Positions 29,561-37,697 of a DNA stretch of 64,000 bases are shown piece after piece. The stretch comes from Hymenobacter sp. PAMC 26628. GTDB taxonomy: Bacteria > Bacteroidota > Bacteroidia > Cytophagales > Hymenobacteraceae. The position numbers were made by a program, and so were the translations under genes. A model generated the notes under the pieces. That model had not been told where the DNA came from. It worked only from the letters and a program-made list of their open reading frames with translations, and ran no database searches. The stretch lies in assembly GCF_001562275.1 (NCBI RefSeq), contig NZ_CP014304.1, positions 3,844,001-3,908,000 on the forward strand. The letters are read 5' to 3'. Positions within the stretch are counted from its first letter, which is position 1. The number at the start of each line of letters is the position of its first letter.

Positions 29561-30691
29561 TTGAAGAAGCACTTGCTTGGCTGCCTACTGCTGGCCCCGG
29601 GGCTGGCCCTCGCCCAAACGTCCTTTCCCTTCACCATCAAGGGCAAAATCGGTAACCTGAACGCGCCGGCCAAGGTCTACCTCATGCGCGGGATGGAGCC
29701 CACGGATTCCGCCACGTTCAAAAACGGGGCGTTTGAGCTGAAGGGCACCAGCGACGTGCCCCGCGCAGTGGACCTTTTGGTGAAGCGCGACGGCAAGCTG
29801 GGCAACGGTGTACTGGGGCCCATTAAGTACGTCCGGGTGTTTCTGGAGCCAACCCCGATTGTCGTCACCAGCCCCGATTCAGTGCAAAACGCCCGCGTTA
29901 CCGGGGGCCCCGTCGCGGCCGACTACCAGCGGCTGGTGGCTTCGTCCGACCGCATAAAGGCCAAGATGAATTCGATTGGGGACGCGGCGAAAAAAGCCTC
30001 CGCGGAGGAGGGCAAGTCCCCCGCGTTTGCGGCGCGGCAGCGGGCGCAGTACGAGGCCATTACCAAGGAATTTGCGCAGTCGGACCGGGACTTCATCAAA
30101 GCCAACCCCAACTCCTGGGTGAGCCTGTACGCGCTGACGGGCCTGAGTACGATGACCGTGCCCCAGTACGCGGTGGAGGGGGCCCTGTACGAGGCGCTGA
30201 GCCCCGCCCTCAAGAACAGCCCGGAAGGCCGCCGCTACGGCGCTATGGTGCAAGGCCTGAAGGACGTGGCCATTGGGGCCCCGGCGCCCAACTTCGCCCA
30301 GCAAACGCCCGAGGGCAAAACTGTATCGCTGAGCGACTACCGCGGCAAGTACGTGCTGATTGATTTTTGGGCCAGTTGGTGCAAGCCATGCCGCCAGGAA
30401 AATCCGGCCGTTATCAAGGCATACGAGGCTTACAAGGGCCGCAACTTTGACATTTTGGGCGTGTCGCTCGACGGCGCAAACGGCCGCGAGAAGTGGCTAA
30501 AAGCCATTCAGGACGACCATTTGCCCTGGACGCAAGTATCGGACCTGCGCGGCGGGCAGAACGCCGTCGCCCAAACCTACCACGTGCAGGCCATCCCGCA
30601 GAACTTCCTGATTGACCCCACCGGCAAAATCGTGGCCGCCAACCTACGCGGCGAGGAGCTGCAAACCGTGCTGGCAAAATTTATCAAGTAA
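29561..30691 (+). CDS. TlpA-like thioredoxin-fold protein with DUF4369 domain
   Basis: 376 residues from TTG 29561. The frame has a stop at 29533-29535 or earlier upstream and no ATG before the signal peptide (KKHLLGCLLLAPGLALAQ), so the rare TTG start is supported. A DUF4369-like domain (about 25-120) is followed by a helical middle and a redoxin domain with active site WCKPC (Cys274, Cys277) in IDFWASWCKPCRQENP. It should act as a periplasmic disulfide reductase in the DsbD-dependent pathway. A strong terminator follows. Confidence 0.85.
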   Translation: MKKHLLGCLLLAPGLALAQTSFPFTIKGKIGNLNAPAKVYLMRGMEPTDSATFKNGAFELKGTSDVPRAVDLLVKRDGKLGNGVLGPIKYVRVFLEPTPIVVTSPDSVQNARVTGGPVAADYQRLVASSDRIKAKMNSIGDAAKKASAEEGKSPAFAARQRAQYEAITKEFAQSDRDFIKANPNSWVSLYALTGLSTMTVPQYAVEGALYEALSPALKNSPEGRRYGAMVQGLKDVAIGAPAPNFAQQTPEGKTVSLSDYRGKYVLIDFWASWCKPCRQENPAVIKAYEAYKGRNFDILGVSLDGANGREKWLKAIQDDHLPWTQVSDLRGGQNAVAQTYHVQAIPQNFLIDPTGKIVAANLRGEELQTVLAKFIK

Positions 30692-30722
30692 ACGCCACCG
30701 CTGGCCAATCCCAACCGGCTAC

Positions 30723-30759
30723 AAAAAAGCCCGCCCTGACGACCAGGGCGGGCTTTTTA
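30723..30759. terminator. Bidirectional rho-independent terminator
   Basis: AAAAAAGCCCGCCCTG and CAGGGCGGGCTTTTT pair around a short loop between the convergent TlpA-like and TonB receptor genes; A- and T-runs on both sides suit both directions. Confidence 0.92.
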
Positions 30760-30777
30760 GCGTTGGAAGCGCTTCGT

Positions 30778-33591
30778 TTACAGCGTGATGTTCACGCGGG
30801 CGAAGTAGTAGGCGCCGTTGAAGCCGAACTGGTTGGCGCTGTAGAGGAAGCGGCCGCGGTTCGAGTTGTCCAGCCCCGAGTTGTAGCTCAGGTTGGGGTC
30901 GACCGAGAAGTTGGTGGCGTTGTTGCGCGGGTTCACGATGAGCTGGTCGGGGTAAACGTTGAACAAGTTGTTCACCCCGATGATGAGGCCCACTTGCTTG
31001 GCAACCTGGGCGCTGAGCGTGAGGTCCGTAATCCACTTGGCCGAGAACGTTTGGTCGAGGAAGGCGCGAGCGGGGTCGGCGTCGGCGGTTTTGATTTCGC
31101 CGAAGCGCACCGAGCGGCCCTCGATGCCGAAGATGCCGAAGGTATAGGCGGCCGAGAGGGCGATTTTGCTGCGCGGGTTGCCGCTTTCGAGGCGGGTGCG
31201 CTGGGCGCGGTCAAACAGCGTGTTTTGCAGGTTGCTGGTGCCGGCGGTCTGGTCGTTGTTCACCGTGGCCGACGAGCTGTTGAAATTCGTCACCACCGTT
31301 TGGTTGAAGTTGGCGGCGGCTGTCAGCACCAGGCGGCTTTTGTCGCCCAGCGGCAGGCGCTCGTTCAGCACCACGTCTACCCCCTTGGTGCGGGTATTCA
31401 CGGCGTTGGCGAAGAACTGCACCCGGCTCACGGGCAGCGTGCCCAGGATGGCGTTCACGGTGGGGTTGGTGCGCGTGAACTGCGCCGAGAGCACAATCCG
31501 GTCCTTGATGTCAATCAGGTACGCGTCGGCCGTGAGGGTGAAGCCGCCGGCTTTGCCGGTGACGCCCACGCCGTAGTTGGTCGATTTTTCCTGCCGGAGC
31601 GGCTCCACGCCGAAGCCCTGCTGGCCGGTGCCGCCGGCCGCGTAGCTGTTGCGCACAATGGGGTTGTCGTTGTTCACGGTGAGCACCTGGTTGGCCACGC
31701 CGCTCACAAACTGGGTGCTGGTGTTGGTGAAGTAGCGCTGCTGGAGCGAGGGGGCCCGGAAGCCGTTGCCCAGCGAGCCGCGCAGGGCCACCGCGTCGAC
31801 GATGCTGTAGCGCAGGCCCACCTGGCCGCTCACGTTGCCGCCGAAGTCGCTGTAGCGCTCGGCCCGGCCGGCGGCGTGGATGAGCAGCTTATCGGTAATG
31901 TCGCTCTCCAAATCGAGGTAGCCCGCCACGTTGGTGCGGCCCTTGTTCACCTCGTCCTGCGGCTGGTAGCCGGGGAATACCTGTGAGCCCGAGGCCGCGG
32001 GGCCCCCGTTCACGGTGCGGCCGCCGTTGATGTACGAGGCGTACTCGCCTTTGCCAATCAGAAAATTGTCGTAGCGAAACTCGCCGCCGAAGGCCACGTT
32101 GAGGTTGGCCAGGGGCCCTACTTCGATGAAGCGGCGCGAGAAGCCCAGGTTGGTCGTGTTCTGCAAAAAGGCCAGGCGGCCGGCGTAGAAGCTGGTGGGG
32201 TTCACGCCCACTAGGTTGGCATCCTGCGGCAGCGAGGCGTTCACGGAGTTATCTACGTTGTAGGCCAGCTCGTTGCGGCCGAAGGTGTTGCTCAAATCCA
32301 CGGCAAAGCCTGCGAAGTTGTTGCGCACGCCCACGATGGCCGACTGGTCATAGATGGTGGTGTTGATGAACGGCAGGAAGCCGTTGGGGAAGAGGTTCAG
32401 GTCGCTCTGGGTGGCCTGGTTGGGCAGGCGGTTGAAGCCGGAGCCGCGGCCGGTGCGGTACGAGGCGCCGCCCGACACGTACAGCTCGTAGCCGCCGCCC
32501 AGCCGGTAACCGCCGTTGAGGAAGCCGCCGAAGTTGCGCGTGGCCGACTGACCCACACGCAAGTCGTTGCGGTCGAAGCCGTTCTGCGCCACCAGGGCGT
32601 CGTCTTGGGCTTTCAGGTCGCGGCGGCTCTGCTCGGTGGTGGCCGAGGCGGGGTAGTTGCCGCCGTTGTTGCCCAGGTAGATGAGGGGGGCCTGGTCGGT
32701 GAAGCCGCGGTCGGTGTAGGCGCGGTTCAGGAACTGGCCGCTGAGGTCGAGGAAGCCGCGCTTGTTCAGGCCAATGCCCACGTTGAAATCAACCTGCTCG
32801 GTTTTGCCGTCTCTTTGCGTTGTCTGGCCGTACAGGGCGCTGCTGCTCACGCCGGTCGAGTCATCCTTCAGCTGGATGTTAATCACGCCCGCAATGGCGT
32901 CGGAGCCGTAGAGGGCCGCCGCGCCGTCGCGCAGCACTTCGATGCGCTTGATGCTGGCCGTCGGAATCACGTTCAAGTCGGTGCCCACCGAGCCGCGGCC
33001 GATGGTGCCGTTGATGTTCACGAGGGCCGAGTTGTGACGGCGCTTGCCGTTCACGAGCACCAGCACCTGGTCGGGGCCCAGGCCGCGCAAGCTGGCGGGG
33101 TCCACGAAGTCGGTGCCGTCGGAAATGGACTGGCGCGACGACTGGAACGAGGGCGCGGCGTAGGTGAGCACCTGGCTCACGTCGGTCTGGGCAAAGGCCT
33201 TGATTTCGCGGGCCGAAATCACGTCTACCGGGGCCGTGGTCAGCACGTTGGAACGGCCTTCAGTCACGCGCGAGCCGGTCACCACCACGTCGCCCAGGTC
33301 GGTGGCGGAGGTCACCAGGCGCACGTCGAGGCGGGTGCGGCCGTTGAGCGGAATCTGCTGCGCGGCGAAGCCGATGGCCTGCACCGTGATGGTGGCCGTG
33401 GGGGCCACGCTCAGCGAAAAGTCGCCGTTGGCCCCGGTGGCGGTGCCGTTGGTGGTGCCGCGCTCGAGTACGGTGGCCCCGGGCAGGGCCTCGCCCTGGG
33501 CCCCCAGCACGCGGCCGGTAACGGTGACGCTCTGGGCGTGTACGGCCAGGGCCGTGACCGCAAACAGGGGCGTAAGTAAGCGTTTTTTCAT
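30778..33591 (-). CDS. TonB-dependent outer membrane receptor
   Basis: 937 residues. A signal peptide leads into a carboxypeptidase-regulatory-like domain (TVTGRVLGAQGEALPGATVL, about 22-95), a plug (DVVVTGSRVTEGRSNVL onward, about 105-230) and a 22-strand barrel ending in YFARVNITL with a terminal aromatic/hydrophobic pattern. It imports a nutrient across the outer membrane with energy from TonB/ExbBD. It is not accompanied by a SusD gene, and the plug lacks a SusC-type signature, so a polysaccharide locus is not suggested. Substrate unknown. Confidence 0.93.
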   Translation of the reverse strand: MKKRLLTPLFAVTALAVHAQSVTVTGRVLGAQGEALPGATVLERGTTNGTATGANGDFSLSVAPTATITVQAIGFAAQQIPLNGRTRLDVRLVTSATDLGDVVVTGSRVTEGRSNVLTTAPVDVISAREIKAFAQTDVSQVLTYAAPSFQSSRQSISDGTDFVDPASLRGLGPDQVLVLVNGKRRHNSALVNINGTIGRGSVGTDLNVIPTASIKRIEVLRDGAAALYGSDAIAGVINIQLKDDSTGVSSSALYGQTTQRDGKTEQVDFNVGIGLNKRGFLDLSGQFLNRAYTDRGFTDQAPLIYLGNNGGNYPASATTEQSRRDLKAQDDALVAQNGFDRNDLRVGQSATRNFGGFLNGGYRLGGGYELYVSGGASYRTGRGSGFNRLPNQATQSDLNLFPNGFLPFINTTIYDQSAIVGVRNNFAGFAVDLSNTFGRNELAYNVDNSVNASLPQDANLVGVNPTSFYAGRLAFLQNTTNLGFSRRFIEVGPLANLNVAFGGEFRYDNFLIGKGEYASYINGGRTVNGGPAASGSQVFPGYQPQDEVNKGRTNVAGYLDLESDITDKLLIHAAGRAERYSDFGGNVSGQVGLRYSIVDAVALRGSLGNGFRAPSLQQRYFTNTSTQFVSGVANQVLTVNNDNPIVRNSYAAGGTGQQGFGVEPLRQEKSTNYGVGVTGKAGGFTLTADAYLIDIKDRIVLSAQFTRTNPTVNAILGTLPVSRVQFFANAVNTRTKGVDVVLNERLPLGDKSRLVLTAAANFNQTVVTNFNSSSATVNNDQTAGTSNLQNTLFDRAQRTRLESGNPRSKIALSAAYTFGIFGIEGRSVRFGEIKTADADPARAFLDQTFSAKWITDLTLSAQVAKQVGLIIGVNNLFNVYPDQLIVNPRNNATNFSVDPNLSYNSGLDNSNRGRFLYSANQFGFNGAYYFARVNITL

Positions 33592-33894
33592 ACAGGAGAA
33601 CGGTTAAGAAAAGATGCGGCGATTGCGGAGGGAAATTTTGTTTTTACGCCTTGCCCAGCAGCGAGGCACTAGGCGCAAGTTACATACATCGCAATAGTTA
33701 TTCCCTCCAAAATACAATAGATTGGCCAGATACTGGCATTCAGAACCTTCGCAGGCTTAAACATCGCGCCACCAGTTGGCAATATTTCTTCACAAAACAG
33801 GGCACGCTGGCGCACGGCATGCGCCGTATTGCCGCAAGGCTACGAAAAACCTGCCACTGTTTCGTACTTATTTCCCGCAATTAAGCAAGCAGCA
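33592..33894. other. Intergenic spacer upstream of the TonB receptor
   Basis: 303 bp of lower GC content than its surroundings, presumably holding the TonB receptor promoter on the minus strand. A TAACTTGC-like element lies near 33675-33685 on that strand but has no TTG partner. A 77-codon open frame on the plus strand has no support. Confidence 0.45.
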
Positions 33895-34629
33895 CTAGCG
33901 CAGCCGGTAGGCAAAGCCCCAGCGCAACGTGCGGGTGTAAGCTTCGCGCACGGGCCCGCCCACCAGCCCCGCCTGGGCGTTGGCGAAGCCGTAGGAGTAG
34001 CTGGCGTTGACGCCCACCCGGCCGCGCCACACGGTAGCGTCGGCCCGCAGGCGGCCATCGAGGGGGAAGCGGCCGCTGCGGTCGGTGTCCGTGGCCCACG
34101 CCGCCCCGTTGTTGTAGGTGCCGTGGCCCGTTTCGCGGGCCCTGAGCTGGCCCGCTAGCTCGGGGCCCACCAGCACATCGAGGGCCAGGGGCCCCATTCG
34201 GCAGCGGTGGCCCAGGCCAAAGAAGGCCGTCAGGTCCTGCGACCGCAGGTACGCGCTGCCGGTGGCGGCGTACGCCGTGTTGGCGTAGCCAGCCGAGTAG
34301 TAGAGGGCGGCGATGGCCGTGCGGCTCCGCGCCCAATCGTAGCCCGGGTCAAACGCCAGCAGGCCCTGGCGCCGGCCCACCCGCTGCACGCGCCCTCCCA
34401 AAGCGAAGCCCGTGCCCAGCCGGCTGCCGTAGGGGTTGTTGGTGTAGCCGCGCTCGTAGCCGGCGTAGTTGCTGTAGTTGACGAACGACGTGGCTTCGGT
34501 GCCGCTGCCCCGGTAGTGGGAAAAGCTGGCGCCGGCCCGGCCAATCAGTTCGATGTGCTGGGCAACTGCTGGCGCAGCTATGGCCAGCATTGGAACGAGT
34601 AGTAAGCGTTTTTTCACTGGCGCGGGCAT
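33895..34629 (-). CDS. Outer-membrane beta-barrel-like protein
   Basis: 244 residues from ATG 34629. After a signal peptide (about 1-24) the mature part is rich in alternating aromatic and small residues (ELIGRAGASFSHYRG, YDWARSRTAIAALYYS) as in eight-stranded porin-like barrels, ending WGFAYRLR. No close family is recognised. It follows the TonB receptor region and precedes, on the same strand, a SGNH lipoprotein gene 79 nt upstream of its start. Confidence 0.65.
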   Translation of the reverse strand: MPAPVKKRLLLVPMLAIAAPAVAQHIELIGRAGASFSHYRGSGTEATSFVNYSNYAGYERGYTNNPYGSRLGTGFALGGRVQRVGRRQGLLAFDPGYDWARSRTAIAALYYSAGYANTAYAATGSAYLRSQDLTAFFGLGHRCRMGPLALDVLVGPELAGQLRARETGHGTYNNGAAWATDTDRSGRFPLDGRLRADATVWRGRVGVNASYSYGFANAQAGLVGGPVREAYTRTLRWGFAYRLR

Positions 34630-34708
34630 TGGGTAGAAAGCTGGCAGAACGCAACAGCTTCGGGATACCGTTTGCCCCCAAAACGTTGCACCGGTGGTGC
34701 CCATTATT

Positions 34709-35419
34709 TCATTTCAGCAACCCCTGCACCACGGGCAGCGCCTGCTGGGCCCACAGGCGCATTTGGGGCCCCGTGTAGTGCAGGCCGTCGGTAGTGAACT
34801 GGCTGGCGTCGCCGGCGGCGGACCGGGTGAAGAACGTAATGTCGACGTAGGCGATGCCGGCCTGGCGGCACTCGTCGCGGGCAACGGCGTTAAACTGGTC
34901 AATTTCGATGCCAATCCGGTCCTGGTCGCGGCCTTTGGCGAAGGGCGTTTGGCCCCAGTCGGGAATCGAAAGCACCACCACGTGCCCCGCCCGCCCGTCG
35001 GCAAACTGCTCCGCCGTGGCCAGCAGCTGCCGGAACTCGGTACGGTACAGGGCCTGGGTTTGGCCGCGGTACTGGTTGTTGACGCCAATCAGCAGCGACA
35101 CCAATCCGTAATCGGTGCGGTGGTTGCCACTGGCTTGGATGGCCCCTTGCAGCTCAGCGGTGGTCCAGCCGGTGCGGGCAATGATGTCGGGCGCTTGCAC
35201 ACCCAGCCCGGTTTGCTGCGCCAATTTAGCCAGCTGCACGGGCCAGCGGTCGGCTTCGGCCGCACCTTCGCCGATGGTGTACGAATCGCCCAAGGCCAGG
35301 TAGGTGGTGCTGGGGACGACCGGGGCCGGAGTTGGAGCAGGAGTGTACATAGAAGCAACGCCAGAATTGGTGGCGCAGGAGGACAAGACAACACCAGATA
35401 GCAACGGCAAGAAACGCAC
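34709..35419 (-). CDS. SGNH/GDSL-type hydrolase lipoprotein
   Basis: 236 residues. A lipobox (GVVLSSC, Cys15) predicts lipid attachment. The catalytic serine is in ALGDSYTIGE (block I GDSx), the block III asparagine in LLIGVNNQYRG, and the Asp-His pair in TTDGLHYTGPQM. It should hydrolyse an ester such as an acetylated polysaccharide, lipid or peptidoglycan decoration at the envelope. Exact substrate unknown. Confidence 0.9.
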   Translation of the reverse strand: MRFLPLLSGVVLSSCATNSGVASMYTPAPTPAPVVPSTTYLALGDSYTIGEGAAEADRWPVQLAKLAQQTGLGVQAPDIIARTGWTTAELQGAIQASGNHRTDYGLVSLLIGVNNQYRGQTQALYRTEFRQLLATAEQFADGRAGHVVVLSIPDWGQTPFAKGRDQDRIGIEIDQFNAVARDECRQAGIAYVDITFFTRSAAGDASQFTTDGLHYTGPQMRLWAQQALPVVQGLLK

Positions 35420-35497
35420 GGGAACGAACTTTTAACGGCCAGGGCCCCCTACCTACGCCGCGCACGGCCGGTCGTATCGGGCAAACGGGGGCTGCTG

Positions 35498-36352
35498 CTA
35501 GGCCATCACGGCCACCAGCTGCAATACCGGCAGGGCAAGCCGTTCGTCACCAATTATTTCTGCTTGCGCCCGGGCCGCCGCCGGAGCCAGCCCTTTGGTG
35601 AACAGCTGCCATGCCGTGGCGGGCGGCAGCGCCACCGCGGCGGCGGGGGCCCCGGCCAGGGCGCTGGCATCAAGCAGCTGCCAGGCGCCGGGGCCCCGCG
35701 CCAGCCGCCACGTGCCGCCGCTGGGGCCCTGCACCGCTACCTGCACCAAGGTACCCACGGGCGCTGCCACGGCGCGGTAGGCGTGCGGCAGGCCGCGCAC
35801 CACGGTTTCGAGGAAGGGCCGGAACAGTTCCGGCGTCAGCAAAGCGGCGGTTTGTCCCACGGCCTCGCGGATTTGCTGCTGGTGGTGCCACTTCTCGGTG
35901 TAGTCGCGGGCGACGTGAAACCAGTTGGGCGACTCGGTTTCGCCGGCCAAGGCCACGGCAAAGGCCGCCGGGGCCCCGGGGTCGAGCGTGGCCAGGAACT
36001 GCGCGTACTCGGCTCCCGACGCGGCCAGCCAGTCGATGAGCACGACCGGACTCAGGCGGCGGGCGGCCGCTACCCACTCGGCGTTCAGGCGGTTGAGGTA
36101 GGCCAGCAGGTCGGCGTAGGAAGTGATTGCGCCCGGCGGCTCGCCGTAGTAGCCGTCGCGCAACATGGAGAGCGTGCGCAGGTTGCCGTCGAGCAGGTGG
36201 GCGGCCACGTCCTTCACCGCCCACTGCCGGGCCCGCGTGGGGCGCTGCCAGTCGGCCGGGGCCAGGCCACGCAGCAGCTCCAGCAGCAGCCGGTCCAGCA
36301 CCGGAAATAGTGGCAGCACGTCGATGGGCGGCGGGGCGGGCGGACGTTCCAC
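35498..36352 (-). CDS. MDMPI/DinB-like fold protein
   Basis: 284 residues. The N-terminal four-helix segment with QWAVKDVAAHLLDGN and WFHVARDYTEKWHHQQQIRE resembles the metal-dependent mycothiol maleylpyruvate isomerase N-terminal/DinB fold, where histidines bind a divalent metal. The C-terminal part (about 190-284) resembles an SCP-2-like or family-specific domain. It begins 6 nt after the stop of the metB-like gene upstream, so the two are probably co-transcribed. Bacteroidota do not make mycothiol, so the natural thiol or substrate is unknown. Confidence 0.75.
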   Translation of the reverse strand: MERPPAPPPIDVLPLFPVLDRLLLELLRGLAPADWQRPTRARQWAVKDVAAHLLDGNLRTLSMLRDGYYGEPPGAITSYADLLAYLNRLNAEWVAAARRLSPVVLIDWLAASGAEYAQFLATLDPGAPAAFAVALAGETESPNWFHVARDYTEKWHHQQQIREAVGQTAALLTPELFRPFLETVVRGLPHAYRAVAAPVGTLVQVAVQGPSGGTWRLARGPGAWQLLDASALAGAPAAAVALPPATAWQLFTKGLAPAAARAQAEIIGDERLALPVLQLVAVMA

Positions 36353-36358
36353 GGGGCC

Positions 36359-37498
36359 CTAGCCGATGGCCTGGGCCAGGTCCTCGATCAAGTCCTCGGC
36401 ATCCTCGATGCCCACGCTCAGGCGGATGAGCGAATCCGAGAGGCCAGCCTTGCGGCGCTGCTCGGGCGGGATGCTGGCGTGCGTCATGGTGGCGGGGTGG
36501 CCGCTGAGGCTTTCCACGCCGCCCAGGCTTTCGGCCAGGGTGAAGAGCTTGAATTTCTCCAGCACGGCAATGGCGTCCTCCTTTTTATCACCTTTGAGCA
36601 CGAACGAAATCATGCCCCCAAAGTCGCGCATCTGCCGGGCGGCCACGGCGTGGTTGGGGTGGGTTTCGAAGCCGGGCCAGTACACGTGCTCCACTTTGGG
36701 GTGCTGGCGCAGGTACTCGGCCACGGCGCGGCCGTTTTCGCAGTGGCGCTGCATGCGCAGGTGCAGGGTTTTGAGGCCGCGCAGCACCAGGAAACAATCC
36801 TGGGGCCCCGGCGTGCCGCCGCAGGCGTTCTGGTAGAAGCTCAGGCGCTCGAGCAGCTCGTCGCTGTTAAAGACCAGGGCCCCCATCACGGTGTCGGAGT
36901 GGCCGGCCATGTACTTGGTGAGCGAGTACACCGAGATGTCGGCCCCCAGCGCCAGCGGCAGCTGCAAGTAGGGCGTGCTGAAGGTGTTGTCCACGGCCAG
37001 CAGGGCCCCGGCCTCCTTGGCAATGGCGGCCACGCCGGCAATGTCGATGACGTTGAGTAGCGGGTTGGTGGGCGTTTCCACCCAAATGAGCTTGGTGCGG
37101 GGGCTGATTTTTTCGCGCACCGCGGCCAGGTCGCGCATCGGCACGAAGTGGCACACGATGCCCAGCGGCTCGTACACCTTGGTGAAGAGCCGGTAGCTGC
37201 CGCCGTACAGGTCGTCGGTCGAAATCAGCTCGTCGCCGGGCTTGAGCAGCTTCATTACGCAATCAATGGCCGCCATGCCCGAGGCGAAGGCCAGGCCGTG
37301 CCGGCCGTCGTCGAGGGCGGCCAGGGCGTCTTGCAGCTGGGTGCGGGTGGGGTTGTGGGTGCGCGAGTATTCGAAGCCCATGTTCTTGCCGGGCGAGGAC
37401 TGCACGTAGGTCGAGGTTTGGTAGATGGGCGTCATGATGGCCCCGGTGGCGGGGTCGGGGTGCACGCCAGCGTGGATGGCTTTGGTGGCAAATTTCAT
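36359..37498 (-). CDS. metB: Cystathionine gamma-synthase/lyase family PLP enzyme
   Basis: 379 residues. The Cys/Met-metabolism fold is clear: YSRTHNPTRTQLQDALAALD, the PLP lysine in SVYSLTKYMAGHSD (about 196), and SLGGVESLSGHPATMTH near the C-terminus. Family members make cystathionine from O-acylhomoserine or break it down; sequence alone does not separate synthase from gamma-lyase activity with certainty. It lies 6 nt upstream of the MDMPI-like gene on the same strand, with a -7 element GACCTTTG upstream. Confidence 0.88.
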   Translation of the reverse strand: MKFATKAIHAGVHPDPATGAIMTPIYQTSTYVQSSPGKNMGFEYSRTHNPTRTQLQDALAALDDGRHGLAFASGMAAIDCVMKLLKPGDELISTDDLYGGSYRLFTKVYEPLGIVCHFVPMRDLAAVREKISPRTKLIWVETPTNPLLNVIDIAGVAAIAKEAGALLAVDNTFSTPYLQLPLALGADISVYSLTKYMAGHSDTVMGALVFNSDELLERLSFYQNACGGTPGPQDCFLVLRGLKTLHLRMQRHCENGRAVAEYLRQHPKVEHVYWPGFETHPNHAVAARQMRDFGGMISFVLKGDKKEDAIAVLEKFKLFTLAESLGGVESLSGHPATMTHASIPPEQRRKAGLSDSLIRLSVGIEDAEDLIEDLAQAIG

Positions 37499-37543
37499 GG
37501 GCGGGGCAAAAGGTGGTCAGCCGGTGAACGTAAAAGCGGACAA

Positions 37544-37573
37544 CAAAGGTCGGGGGCCGCGCCCGTAAGGCAA
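37544..37573 (-). promoter_or_regulatory. Probable promoter of the metB-like gene
   Basis: On the minus strand TTG (37573-37571), a 19-nt spacer and GACCTTTG (37551-37544), one mismatch from TAnnTTTG, lie about 46 nt before the ATG. Confidence 0.5.
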
Positions 37574-37614
37574 GCCACGGGCGGGCGGTACATCGCAGTA
37601 TTGGTTTGGCTATA

Positions 37615-37622
37615 TATATTTG
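37615..37622 (+). promoter_or_regulatory. -7 element TATATTTG upstream of the serine hydrolase gene
   Basis: Exact match to TAnnTTTG, 76 nt before the ATG at 37698. No TTG stands at the proper -33 distance. Confidence 0.4.
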
Positions 37623-37697
37623 GCTTTATTACAGCCCATTGCCCTGCAATTGCCCCGAATTACTTGTTCACCAGCTCCTTTCACGCGCTATTCTCGC

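Noticed and set aside
30763..31986. A 407-codon plus-strand frame opposite the TonB receptor
   Set aside because: Antisense shadow without motifs.
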